Below, piece after piece: positions 50,563 through 59,061 of a stretch of DNA of 64,000 bases (the stretch's first letter is position 1; every line of letters begins with the position of its first letter). Position numbers and translations under genes: made by a program. Origin of the DNA: an uncultured Lacticaseibacillus sp. GTDB taxonomy: Bacteria > Bacillota > Bacilli > Lactobacillales > Lactobacillaceae. The stretch spans positions 14,836 to 78,835 of the forward strand of contig CAKRNG010000008.1 of NCBI GenBank assembly GCA_934370925.1. Reading direction: 5' to 3'. The notes under the pieces are model-generated. The model had not been told where the DNA came from. It was given only the letters and a program-made list of their open reading frames with translations, and ran no database searches.

Positions 50563-51516
50563 TTAATCTTCATAGCCGCAAAGCGTGTACTTGTTAGCTT
50601 CGGCTGCGGACAGCTTGACTGATTTAACGCTCTTGGCGGTGCGCAGACCACGGCACTTGGCATCGAAGTGGTAGTGCTTACCGCTGTTTGGTGCGATATA
50701 AACGGTTTGGTTTCCGCGAGAACTAGATTTTGTTGCGTTTGAACTCAAGTAGCCAACCCATTTGCCATTACGGTAGAGGGAAAGGTAGGTCGACCCATTT
50801 GAGTGGTAGTACATGGTCTTAACCTGGTAAGTTTTACCGTAGAGGCTACTTGTTGATGTCTGCTTCTTTGACCAAGAGAAGTTCCCCCAAACCGTGTACC
50901 CCTTCTTGGACAAGGAAACGTACTTGTTTGTGGAAACGGCCGCGCCCTGAGCACTCTTAGCGCTACTGGTGGCAGAGGCGTTCAGATAGCCAAACCACTT
51001 GCCGTTTTGGTAAAGCGAGTAGTAGGTGGAACCATTACTGTGGTAGTAAATCGTTTTAACTTGGAATGTGTGGCGGTACCAGTTAGAAGTGCTGTGGCTT
51101 TTCTTGGTCCAAGCGAAGTTCCCCCAGACGGTGTAGCCCTTCTTGGAGAGGGTGACGTATTGGTTCGCTGAGATGGCCGCGCCTTGTTCACCCTTACCAA
51201 GTTTGGTGGCACTTGCATTCAAGTAGCCGAAGTTTTGGTTCTTGTAAGATAGCTTGTAGTAAATGTTGCCGTTCTTAACGCTCTTGCTTGTGACCTTAAA
51301 GCTGTGGTGGTACCAGTTTGAGGTGCTGTGCAGTGACTTGGACCAAGATAAGTTGCTCCAGACCGAGTACCCCTTCTTGGTGACGGTTGCGTATGAAGTG
51401 GTTGTTGCGGCGTTAACATTCTGGTTCAGGCTGTTTGATCCAACAACTAACCCTGCCAGAATGACGCTTGCGCCAACGACTTTGAGTAACCCCTTTTTCA
51501 ATGTATCCCTAAACAT
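50563..51516 (-). CDS. Secreted protein with three GW/SH3-like repeats and a Cys/His C-terminal module
   Basis: A 317-residue protein with a signal peptide (GLLKVVGASVILAGLVVGSNS, cleavage near NAA at residue 37). Three repeats of about 75 residues follow, each with KKGYxVWxNxxWxKK then YYxLxYxNxxxGYLNA, the pattern of GW-type cell-wall modules. The last 50 residues, NSGKHYHFDAKCRGLRTAKS to YTLCGYED, have a His-x-Cys-x-Cys arrangement that may bind metal. GGAGGAG lies 5 bases before ATG 51516. Likely attached to the wall or lipoteichoic acid without covalent anchoring. Confidence 0.75.
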   Translation of the reverse strand: MFRDTLKKGLLKVVGASVILAGLVVGSNSLNQNVNAATTTSYATVTKKGYSVWSNLSWSKSLHSTSNWYHHSFKVTSKSVKNGNIYYKLSYKNQNFGYLNASATKLGKGEQGAAISANQYVTLSKKGYTVWGNFAWTKKSHSTSNWYRHTFQVKTIYYHSNGSTYYSLYQNGKWFGYLNASATSSAKSAQGAAVSTNKYVSLSKKGYTVWGNFSWSKKQTSTSSLYGKTYQVKTMYYHSNGSTYLSLYRNGKWVGYLSSNATKSSSRGNQTVYIAPNSGKHYHFDAKCRGLRTAKSVKSVKLSAAEANKYTLCGYED

Positions 51517-51641
51517 GTTGCACTCCTCCAATATATTTATATTCCCTGCTTAAATGTATAATATCACTCGTTATCATTAGAAGGAATACAATACGGCGGG
51601 GATTTGGGTTAATTCAAAAATAAGGCCGACCAGATTAAAAC

Positions 51642-51689
51642 AGACGGGACATGCGGTCTTCTATGTTAGGAAGACCGCATTTCCCGTCT
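51642..51689. terminator. Terminator hairpin after the GT2 gene
   Basis: AGACGGGACATGCGGTCTTC pairs with GAAGACCGCATTTCCCGTCT with one bulge; located 19 bases past the stop of the minus-strand glycosyltransferase gene. Confidence 0.8.
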
Positions 51690-51707
51690 ATGCTTGTTCG
51701 ATGGCGT

Positions 51708-52631
51708 TTACTTAATTTCTTTTGCGATGAAGATAGGGCGATTCTTGACTTCGAGGAAAATGCGTCCGATGTAGCGCCCGAGAATGCCGACTGCGAGCAG
51801 TTGGAGACCGCCAATCATGAGGAAGATAGACACCATAGATGGCCATCCTGCTGTTGGATCGCCGTAAATCATGGCGCGACCGACGATGAAGATGAGGGCG
51901 ATAAAGGCACCCACAAAGCTAACAATCCCGACCCAAGAGACGAACTTCAATGGGGCATCGGAGAAATCGACGATACCATCAATGGAGTATTGAAGGAGAC
52001 CGCTGAAGCTCCAACTTGTCTTTCCGTGTTGGCGTTCAACATTTGTGTAGGGCAGGTATTTGGTTTTGAAGCCAACCCAACCGAAGATTCCCTTACTGAA
52101 GCGGTTGTTTTCCGACATGGACAGAACGGCTTCAACAACTTGATTCGTCATAATGCGGAAATCGCGTGCGCCAGGAATAATGGGTGTGCCACTAATTTTG
52201 TTGATGACCTTGTAAAACATATTGGAGAAGAAAGAACGAATTGGTGGTTCGCCTGTACGGTCAGTACGTGCAGCGCCGACCATATCGTATCCTTCCTCAA
52301 TGCCAGCCAGCATGTCAGGAATCATTGCGGGTGGATCTTGCAGGTCAGCATCCATGACGGCGTACAAATCTGCCTGTGCTGTGCTGAGACCCGCATACAT
52401 CCCCGCTTCCTTCCCGAAAGAACGAGACATGTCGATATAATGGACATTTGCATCATTTTCCTGTTCCTTGCGAATCGCGGCTAATGTGCCATCTGTGGAC
52501 CCATCGTTGATGAACCACGTGATGAGCTGATAATTAGGTAGTTTGCTGAACGTGTCGACGAGCGCTGCGTGAATTAAAGGAACATTTTCTTCTTCATTGT
52601 GACTGGGAATGATGATGGCAACGGATTTCAT
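51708..52631 (-). CDS. Family 2 glycosyltransferase, bactoprenol type
   Basis: A 307-residue protein. The N-terminal GT-A domain has AIIIPSHNEEENVPLIHAAL, NDGSTDGTLAAI and the DxD region AVMDADLQDPPAMIPDML; two C-terminal helices (about 233-256 and 268-292) anchor it. This is the build of GtrB/DPM-like enzymes that move a sugar to undecaprenyl phosphate. It may act with the membrane protein gene at 52953 to glycosylate wall polymers. Confidence 0.88.
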   Translation of the reverse strand: MKSVAIIIPSHNEEENVPLIHAALVDTFSKLPNYQLITWFINDGSTDGTLAAIRKEQENDANVHYIDMSRSFGKEAGMYAGLSTAQADLYAVMDADLQDPPAMIPDMLAGIEEGYDMVGAARTDRTGEPPIRSFFSNMFYKVINKISGTPIIPGARDFRIMTNQVVEAVLSMSENNRFSKGIFGWVGFKTKYLPYTNVERQHGKTSWSFSGLLQYSIDGIVDFSDAPLKFVSWVGIVSFVGAFIALIFIVGRAMIYGDPTAGWPSMVSIFLMIGGLQLLAVGILGRYIGRIFLEVKNRPIFIAKEIK

Positions 52632-52902
52632 TTTTTCTCCTGTATGTGATTACCTTTTTACGGCATGTTTTTTTGTGGTAGAGTCTCTTTAATCAATAGT
52701 AAATCAAAAGTGATGGATTGGCTTAATTGTATCATTCATGCTCAACTTATTCATGGTTTGTAAAGAGATCTAAGCGTGAAATTTGCTTCGGTAAGACTAC
52801 CTTAAACGAAGTGACATTGTTAAATCTCTCTGATTAAAGAAGAAAACCGAGGAAAAGTTAACTCATACCAAGTTCGTTATACGTAGTATTAACAGATGTG
52901 GT

Positions 52903-52930
52903 AAATGGTACAATAAGCATTATACCATTT
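52903..52930. promoter_or_regulatory. Perfect 8-bp inverted repeat upstream of 52953
   Basis: AAATGGTA and TACCATTT separated by 12 bases, enclosing a TACAAT -10-like box. It could be an operator for the following gene; the binding protein is unknown. Confidence 0.4.
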
Positions 52931-52952
52931 GTCGATTTAAAGGAGACTTTAT

Positions 52953-54752
52953 ATGATTACTCACATCTCAAGGATATTTAGTAGCAAACGCTGGCTGAAG
53001 GTAGTAACGGTTGTCCCGTTTATTGTTTTCGGAGTTGTTGCGCTACTTATTGTTTACCCACAAATAAAAGTACGGGGTATGGTGCTCGGTGCAGATTCTC
53101 TATTTCATATACAACGCTTATATGACACAGCAATGCAAATTAGCCATCATAATTTCAGTTATTTTCAAACAAATTATGGTTTTCAGCAATCTGCTCGTAT
53201 AGTTAATGCACTTTATGGTCCCTATTTTGCTTACTTTATGGGGATAATCTTGTTAATGTCGGGAACGTGGATTAACTTTCAGATAGTTACAAGTATTATG
53301 CTGATTTTCTGTAGTAGCACAGGCATGTACTTACTTTGTCGAAGAAGCGGTGCATATAAAAGCTCGGCAGTACTATCAGCATTACTTTTTTCGACAACTG
53401 GATGGTTACCAGCTTGGATTACGGGTCAAGAATTTACTTCTTGGGGAACCCTCTTTATGCCGTTTGTTTTGATCTGCGGGGTTAGAATGGTGATGAACCA
53501 TAGTGTGCCTGTTAGAGTAGTTCCATTGGCATTGAGTGTTACGCTTATAGTCCAGGTTCATATGCTTAGCTCTATATTTGCAGTTGTGACATTAATTCCT
53601 TTTTTTATCGTGGGGATGCAGAAGGCTGCAGATCCCAAAAAAATGTTTGTTAAGACAATTTTTGCTGCATTCATTACATTATTAATGACAGCTAATGTAT
53701 GGGGGGCAATGATTAACGTTTTTGGAAGCAATCACTTAATTAGTCCGTACAGCGTGTCAAATATGGGAACCGTAACATTGCAACTATCTCCGGGGGCTAA
53801 CTCTCTTTTCAGATTGGGGCTATTCCCAACAATTATCGCACTGTTTCAGATAAGCTATGTGGTTTTAAATCGTAGTAGCACTACCGTGAATAGAGTTCTC
53901 ACGTATGTTGGTGCAATATTTCTGCTATGCTCTACAAATTTTTTGCCTTGGGAAAGCATATCAAAGACGATTCCAGCACTAACTCGTTTTTTGCAGTTTC
54001 CGGCAAGATTACAGACAATTTCAATGGTGCTCCTATGGGCGGGAGTTAGTCTAACTTTAACAAGCATTAAAGATATTTCTACTCACAAAAAAAATAGCAA
54101 ACTAAAAATGGCTTACTGTTGCATATATGTGGTTTCTTTCTTTGGGGTGTTGACATTGTGTGCGTATCAACGGTCTATTCTAATGGATCAAGTGAATATT
54201 TGGTTCAGCGCTCAAACTATTCAACGTCCAACAAATGTATATGTTGCAACTAATACGAGTAAACAAAAAATTCGAGATGCATTTTCGTCGAAAAACTTAT
54301 CTAAGGGTGTGCAACTAGTAAGCAAAGGAACTAGCGACTATCTTCCGCAACCTGCTAAAGATATTGAGGCGAATAAGTCGTTAAACTTGTATCAAGAATA
54401 TACTGAACAGGTTACCAAAATAAATCCGATGTTTACAAAAAAAGTTTTGCCAAATGGTGAGTTGGAAATCAGTTGGAAAAGTAAATCGAAACAGTCAATT
54501 CAACTGCCTGTAATCGGATATAACCGTTCATATATCAAACTTAATGGACGTAGGTTAAATAATATAGAACTAAGACATACAAATATAGGTGCTATTATTG
54601 TTCCTTCGAATAAGGGGAAAAATAAAGTGATTATTTCGTATCAATCGGGCATTGGATTTCATATATTACTCATAGTATCAATGTTGTCAATTGTTTTCTT
54701 CGTCATGTGGTACGCGATTGCTGAAATTCGACGTACAAAAATGAAGATATAG
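52953..54752 (+). CDS. Large polytopic membrane protein, possible GT-C glycosyltransferase
   Basis: A 599-residue protein with about 12 helices and a C-terminal outside domain from about 430. After helix 1 the motif GADSLFHIQRLYDTAMQI recalls the acidic-residue motif in the first loop of GT-C enzymes and of YfhO/PTPS-related membrane proteins. AAAGGAG precedes ATG 52953. The gene is AT-rich compared with those to its left. A role in modifying surface polymers with a lipid-linked sugar from the GT2 protein next door is inference. Confidence 0.6.
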   Translation: MITHISRIFSSKRWLKVVTVVPFIVFGVVALLIVYPQIKVRGMVLGADSLFHIQRLYDTAMQISHHNFSYFQTNYGFQQSARIVNALYGPYFAYFMGIILLMSGTWINFQIVTSIMLIFCSSTGMYLLCRRSGAYKSSAVLSALLFSTTGWLPAWITGQEFTSWGTLFMPFVLICGVRMVMNHSVPVRVVPLALSVTLIVQVHMLSSIFAVVTLIPFFIVGMQKAADPKKMFVKTIFAAFITLLMTANVWGAMINVFGSNHLISPYSVSNMGTVTLQLSPGANSLFRLGLFPTIIALFQISYVVLNRSSTTVNRVLTYVGAIFLLCSTNFLPWESISKTIPALTRFLQFPARLQTISMVLLWAGVSLTLTSIKDISTHKKNSKLKMAYCCIYVVSFFGVLTLCAYQRSILMDQVNIWFSAQTIQRPTNVYVATNTSKQKIRDAFSSKNLSKGVQLVSKGTSDYLPQPAKDIEANKSLNLYQEYTEQVTKINPMFTKKVLPNGELEISWKSKSKQSIQLPVIGYNRSYIKLNGRRLNNIELRHTNIGAIIVPSNKGKNKVIISYQSGIGFHILLIVSMLSIVFFVMWYAIAEIRRTKMKI

Positions 54753-54802
54753 AAAAATGGTAGATTATAGAATACCGCCCGAATAATTCACCAATAATCA
54801 AA

Positions 54803-54845
54803 AAAGTAGCGCAACTCCACGTTAATCGGAGTTGCGCTACTTGTG
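54803..54845. terminator. Two-way terminator
   Basis: GTAGCGCAACTCC (54807-54819) and GGAGTTGCGCTAC (54828-54840) pair perfectly, with an A-run before and T-rich bases after. Confidence 0.8.
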
Positions 54846-54914
54846 TTTTCACCAATCTGGTGTCGTCTTATGGTATTGTATTAGCGCTTAAACAAATAAA
54901 ATCCAGGAGACTTT

Positions 54915-56240
54915 AACACAGGACTAGCTTACACGTTACGCAGCTTCGGAAAACTTCAACGCAATCAAAATATTAAACCGACAAACAATGGCGGCGACTT
55001 AACCAACGATGCTGGAATGGCCTTATTACTCGAATTTTTAGATTGGGTTAACTTCAAACGAACCCTCAATAACACACTCAAGATTGAGGATTTGCGGAAT
55101 TTTCATCTCGGCAGCTATGCCGACATATTTATCCAAAAAGTTCTACTCAATCTCGCAGGTTATCTTCATGACAACGCTGCTAATAGTTTTCGTCAAGATC
55201 CTGCAATGCGGGCAATTTTGGGCGAAAACCAGCTAGTATCTCAAGCTTCTTTGTCCCGCTTTTTTTGCCGATTTACGCCGGCTAATCTTGAACAATTACG
55301 CCAACTCATATGGGAAGTCGCGGCTATGGCATTCAAACGAACCAAACAGCGCGAGTTTGTACTAGACATTGATTCAACCCACGCAGATACTTTTGGTCAC
55401 CAGGAAAAGACCGCGTTTAAATCGCACTACATGTCCACTGGTTATCATCCGCGTTGTCTTTGACCAGGTTTCCGGAATGTTAATGGACGCACTAGCACGC
55501 CCAGGCAACGAATATACCGGCAAAGACGCCGACCACTTTATCGAGAATACCTTCAACCGGATTAAGTCGCTTAATCTAAAGCACACAGACGTTATCATTC
55601 GTGGTGATTCTGGCTTTGCGTCACCGGCTTTTTATGAGGCAGTTGATCGAGAAAGTTTCTATTTCATCGTCCGACTCAAGGCTAACGCAACCCTTAATCG
55701 AATTGCGGAGGAAACCGTTACGGGGATTCAGGTCAATCCTGAACAGAATCAGACTATCTACTACGAAACGGAATATCAGGCTAAATCGTGGCCTCAACCA
55801 TATCGGGTATTGGTTCAATCAGAATACCACAAAGGCGAAATGGCACTTTGGACCCATACTTTTCTCGTCACGAACATGTTGGAAACCAACCCGCAAACTA
55901 TTTTGGCAATCTATAAAAAGCGCGGTGATGCCGAGAATAAAATCAAAGAACAAAAAAGCGGATTTGGCTTTGATAAAACCGACAGTTCAACGTTTGTCCG
56001 GAATTCTGCCCGCGCATTGGTTAGTGGCGTCGCTTACAATCTAATCCAATTATTCCGCGCGTTAACAATGGCGGACGATAAACATGTCACGATTGATACG
56101 CTACGTTTCCAGCTATTTCATACTGCCGGCCGCGTCACTAAACATGCGCGCCAAACCATCATTCACTTAGCGTCTAATCACGTTCATCGAGAGTTGTTTT
56201 GGCGGTTAGTGACTAGCGTTCAGAGACTGACCTGACAAAT
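54915..56240 (+). mobile_element. IS1380-type insertion sequence, defective
   Basis: Transposase-coding sequence flanked by non-coding bases; terminal inverted repeats could not be placed by eye, so the ends are approximate. It lies in the AT-rich envelope region between the 599-residue membrane protein gene and tagH. The 360 bases after it (to 56606) hold no recognisable gene, apart from a TATAAT box at 56586-56591 before tagH. Confidence 0.75.
55017..56235 (+). pseudogene. IS1380-family transposase, frameshifted
   Basis: Two overlapping frames (55017-55463 and 55369-56235) together give one DDE transposase. The first ends with EFVLDIDSTHADTFGHQEKT and MSTGYHPRCL; the second continues VVFDQVSGMLMDALARPGNE and IIRGDSGFASPAFYEAVDR. 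The break is at about 55450-55460, where one extra or two missing bases upset the frame. The family N-terminus (LRSFGKLQRNQNIKPTNNGG) is readable upstream of 55017 but lacks an ATG. The gene is therefore inactive unless frameshifting occurs. Confidence 0.82.
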
Positions 56241-56606
56241 TTATAGACCTCTACGTCGATTCAGCTGAGCATGAAACCAAGGTCAGTCTTTTTGCGTGTT
56301 ACAAATGGCGAAATGAACACGGCTAATTTAGAAAAGTAAACCCAAGCGCGTGATTGATCGTTGAAATTTAGTAAAACGGCTAATGGCATTGAATATTGAG
56401 TGCCGATATGCAGATTGGTGGAGTGAAGACATAATCCGTGAATAATCCGGGTTATATTTTGTTGGGTATTAAGCAACTAAGATAAATTAGGAAGATTCAC
56501 GGCCTTGGAAGTGACTTAAAGAAGACTTAAACTACAGCTTCCTTAAAATTGAAGCGGTCCGAAAGACAGCAAACCTATAAATGGGTATAATACAAAGGAC
56601 TCAACT

Positions 56607-57728
56607 ATGAATATGTTTGAGAAAGGGGCTGCTAGCAGCTTGGAAAAGAAACTCAAAATACGCGCTCGATATTTAACGAAAGAGTATGACATGATGCGGA
56701 GTAAAAGTGACATGCTAAAGTCGCTCTTACCGTTTGGTTCTAATGATATAGAAAAATTTTGGGCATTAAAGGGAATCAGTTTTGATATACACGAAGGCGA
56801 GAGTGTTGGGATTGTAGGCCTTAATGGCGGTGGTAAGTCCACACTTTTAAATATTGTGTCTCAAATTATCCCACCAACGTCAGGATTACTTGAAGTGAAC
56901 GGAACGACTAATATAATTTCCGTTGGTGCAGGTTTAAATGGAAAGCTTAGTGGCCGCGAAAACATTATCATGAAGTGTGAAATGTTGGGAATGAGTGATG
57001 CCGAAATCCAGTTAAAGATGGATGATATTATTAATTACGCAGGAGACCAAGTAATTGGTAAAATTGACCAACCGGTTAAAACGTATTCTAGCGGGATGCG
57101 AAGTCGATTGGGATTTAGTATCCTCGTGCATCAGGATCCGGATATTTTAATAATTGACGAAGCGCTGAGCGTGGGTGATGCGCCTTTCTTTGAAAAGGGC
57201 GTTGCAAGAATGAAAGAATTTAAAGCTCAGGGAAAAACCATAATGTTTGTAAGTCACAGCATTAGTCAGGTGAGAGAACTTTGCGATAAAGTGATATGGA
57301 TAGATCATGGACGTGTTGTCATGGAAGGTCTCGCGGAAGAAGTCTTACCTAAGTTTGAAGATTTTCAACGTACCTACAATAAGAAATCGAAGGCAGAACG
57401 TGCCAAAATTACGCGAGAATCTAGTTCCGACTTTAGTTTAGAAGAGCTAAGACAGACTAATGAAGATGCACCTAAGGAGTACTTCAGTAAGAGACTGTAC
57501 GACCAACCGTTCAGCATAGCAACGAAATTAGTTCTATGTATGTTAACGCTACTTTTAATTTTTACAGGTGTAGCTGATTTGAAAAATATACCGTTTAGAA
57601 CTGCGGTTACAAATCCGTTGTCGGTGATTAGTGTACAGACATTTGTTTTACTTGCTGTTGTTCTAATAATAATGGCGAGTGCAAATAGACTAATTCGTAA
57701 AGTTAAAGAAAGGCATGTGCTAAATTAA
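56607..57728 (+). CDS. tagH: Teichoic acid export ATP-binding protein
   Basis: A 373-residue ABC ATPase with an N-terminal nucleotide-binding domain: Walker A VGLNGGGKSTLLN, signature TYSSGMRSRLGFS, Walker B ILIIDEALSVGD and the switch VSHSISQVREL. After about residue 250 come a linker and two helices (about 303-320 and 337-358), the extra membrane part typical of TagH. The Walker A has Gly-Gly where Ser-Gly is usual. AAAGGA precedes ATG 56607. TagG follows directly. Confidence 0.92.
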   Translation: MNMFEKGAASSLEKKLKIRARYLTKEYDMMRSKSDMLKSLLPFGSNDIEKFWALKGISFDIHEGESVGIVGLNGGGKSTLLNIVSQIIPPTSGLLEVNGTTNIISVGAGLNGKLSGRENIIMKCEMLGMSDAEIQLKMDDIINYAGDQVIGKIDQPVKTYSSGMRSRLGFSILVHQDPDILIIDEALSVGDAPFFEKGVARMKEFKAQGKTIMFVSHSISQVRELCDKVIWIDHGRVVMEGLAEEVLPKFEDFQRTYNKKSKAERAKITRESSSDFSLEELRQTNEDAPKEYFSKRLYDQPFSIATKLVLCMLTLLLIFTGVADLKNIPFRTAVTNPLSVISVQTFVLLAVVLIIMASANRLIRKVKERHVLN

Positions 57729-58547
57729 ATGAAGGAAGCATGGTTAGTACTGCTTGAACAGTTTAAAAATTTTCGCGTTATTAATCGATTGGCAAAATAT
57801 GACGAAAAGTCAAACTTTCAAGCGCACTTTTTAGGTGCAATTTGGCAAATACTTGATCCAGCAATAAATATAGCCATTTATTGGTTTGTTTTTGGAACTA
57901 TTTTGTATGGAGGAAGGTTGATAGACAATTATACTTATATTGTTTGGCTTCTTCCGGGATTTATAGCCTGGCAGTTTATGCGTTCGGAAATATTAGGCGC
58001 TAGTAAGAGTATGGTTCAACGTGTTCAGATGGTAAGTAAAATGCGTTTCCCGGTTTCGACAATTCCAAGTATGACGTTAGCAAATCAATTAATTAATTAT
58101 TGGTGGATGTTGGGAATTAGTGTGGCGATTATGCTACTCTATGGAGTTCGTCCTTCTGTTTATTGGATTCAGTTTGTTTATTATTTTATCTGTATGATTG
58201 CTTTTCTATATGCAATGGGATTGCTAACGTCAACGATTACCGTAGTTGTTCGAGACTTCCACACACTTTTAAATAGTGCAATGCAACTAATGTTTTGGGT
58301 TAGTGGGACTATCTTTAATTTCCGAGCAAATGCGGTGATGGTTAATCATCCATATATTATGAAGATTATCGAAATCAATCCCTTCTATTACGTTATAAAT
58401 GGAATGCGAGATGCTTTTTTAGGTCGAGCTTGGTTTTTCAATGACGTAAAAGCCGTGATTATCTTTTGGTCAATTACTCTAATTATTTGGATAGTAGGTA
58501 GCCACATACATTTGAAGTTTAGAAGTCGGTTTGTCGATTACATTTAA
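57729..58547 (+). CDS. tagG: Teichoic acid export permease
   Basis: A 272-residue ABC-2 type permease with six helices. Marks are FQAHFLGAIWQILDPAINIAIYWFVFG, LLPGFIAWQFMRSEILGASKSMVQRVQMVSKMRFPVS and the C-terminal NPFYYVINGMRDAFLG. It starts on the base after the tagH stop, and the pair exports wall teichoic acid (or a related polymer) across the membrane. Confidence 0.93.
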   Translation: MKEAWLVLLEQFKNFRVINRLAKYDEKSNFQAHFLGAIWQILDPAINIAIYWFVFGTILYGGRLIDNYTYIVWLLPGFIAWQFMRSEILGASKSMVQRVQMVSKMRFPVSTIPSMTLANQLINYWWMLGISVAIMLLYGVRPSVYWIQFVYYFICMIAFLYAMGLLTSTITVVVRDFHTLLNSAMQLMFWVSGTIFNFRANAVMVNHPYIMKIIEINPFYYVINGMRDAFLGRAWFFNDVKAVIIFWSITLIIWIVGSHIHLKFRSRFVDYI

Positions 58548-58654
58548 ATGGAAAATTTAAATCCGAAAAGAAAGCTTAATATTGGTAATGTAAGCGTGTG
58601 GTAGACTTATTATAGATAGAATTAAATATTAGGACATTAGGATGGAGAGTTAAT

Positions 58655-59053
58655 ATGAAGCGTGTGATTACGTATGGTACATTCGACTTGTTACATTATG
58701 GGCACATTGAATTGCTGAAGAGAGCAAAGGCATTAGGGGATTACCTTGTAGTGGCCTTGTCTACGGATGAATTTAACTGGGATAGCAAGCAGAAGAAAGC
58801 ATACTTTTCTTTCGAAAAACGTAAGAAATTACTAGAGGCTATCCGATATGTGGACTTAGTTATTCCAGAAAATGCATGGAATCAAAAGCCTAAGGACATA
58901 GAACTGTACCAAATTGATAAATTTGTTATGGGCGATGATTGGAAGGGTAAGTTTGATTATTTACGTGATGATACTGAAGCCGAAGTGATTTATTTGCCAC
59001 GAACTCCAGAAATCTCAACCACAAAAATTAAAAAAGACTTGAATGTTAAGTAG
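58655..59053 (+). CDS. tagD: Glycerol-3-phosphate cytidylyltransferase
   Basis: A 132-residue enzyme making CDP-glycerol from CTP and glycerol 3-phosphate. [18 protein letters not shown] holds the HxGH motif; the C-terminal [11 protein letters not shown] is the second nucleotide motif. Length is standard. It supplies the donor for the glycerophosphotransferases at 49305, 59062 and 61425. Confidence 0.96.
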   Translation: MKRVITYGTFDLLHYGHIELLKRAKALGDYLVVALSTDEFNWDSKQKKAYFSFEKRKKLLEAIRYVDLVIPENAWNQKPKDIELYQIDKFVMGDDWKGKFDYLRDDTEAEVIYLPRTPEISTTKIKKDLNVK

Positions 59054-59061
59054 GCTTTGAA

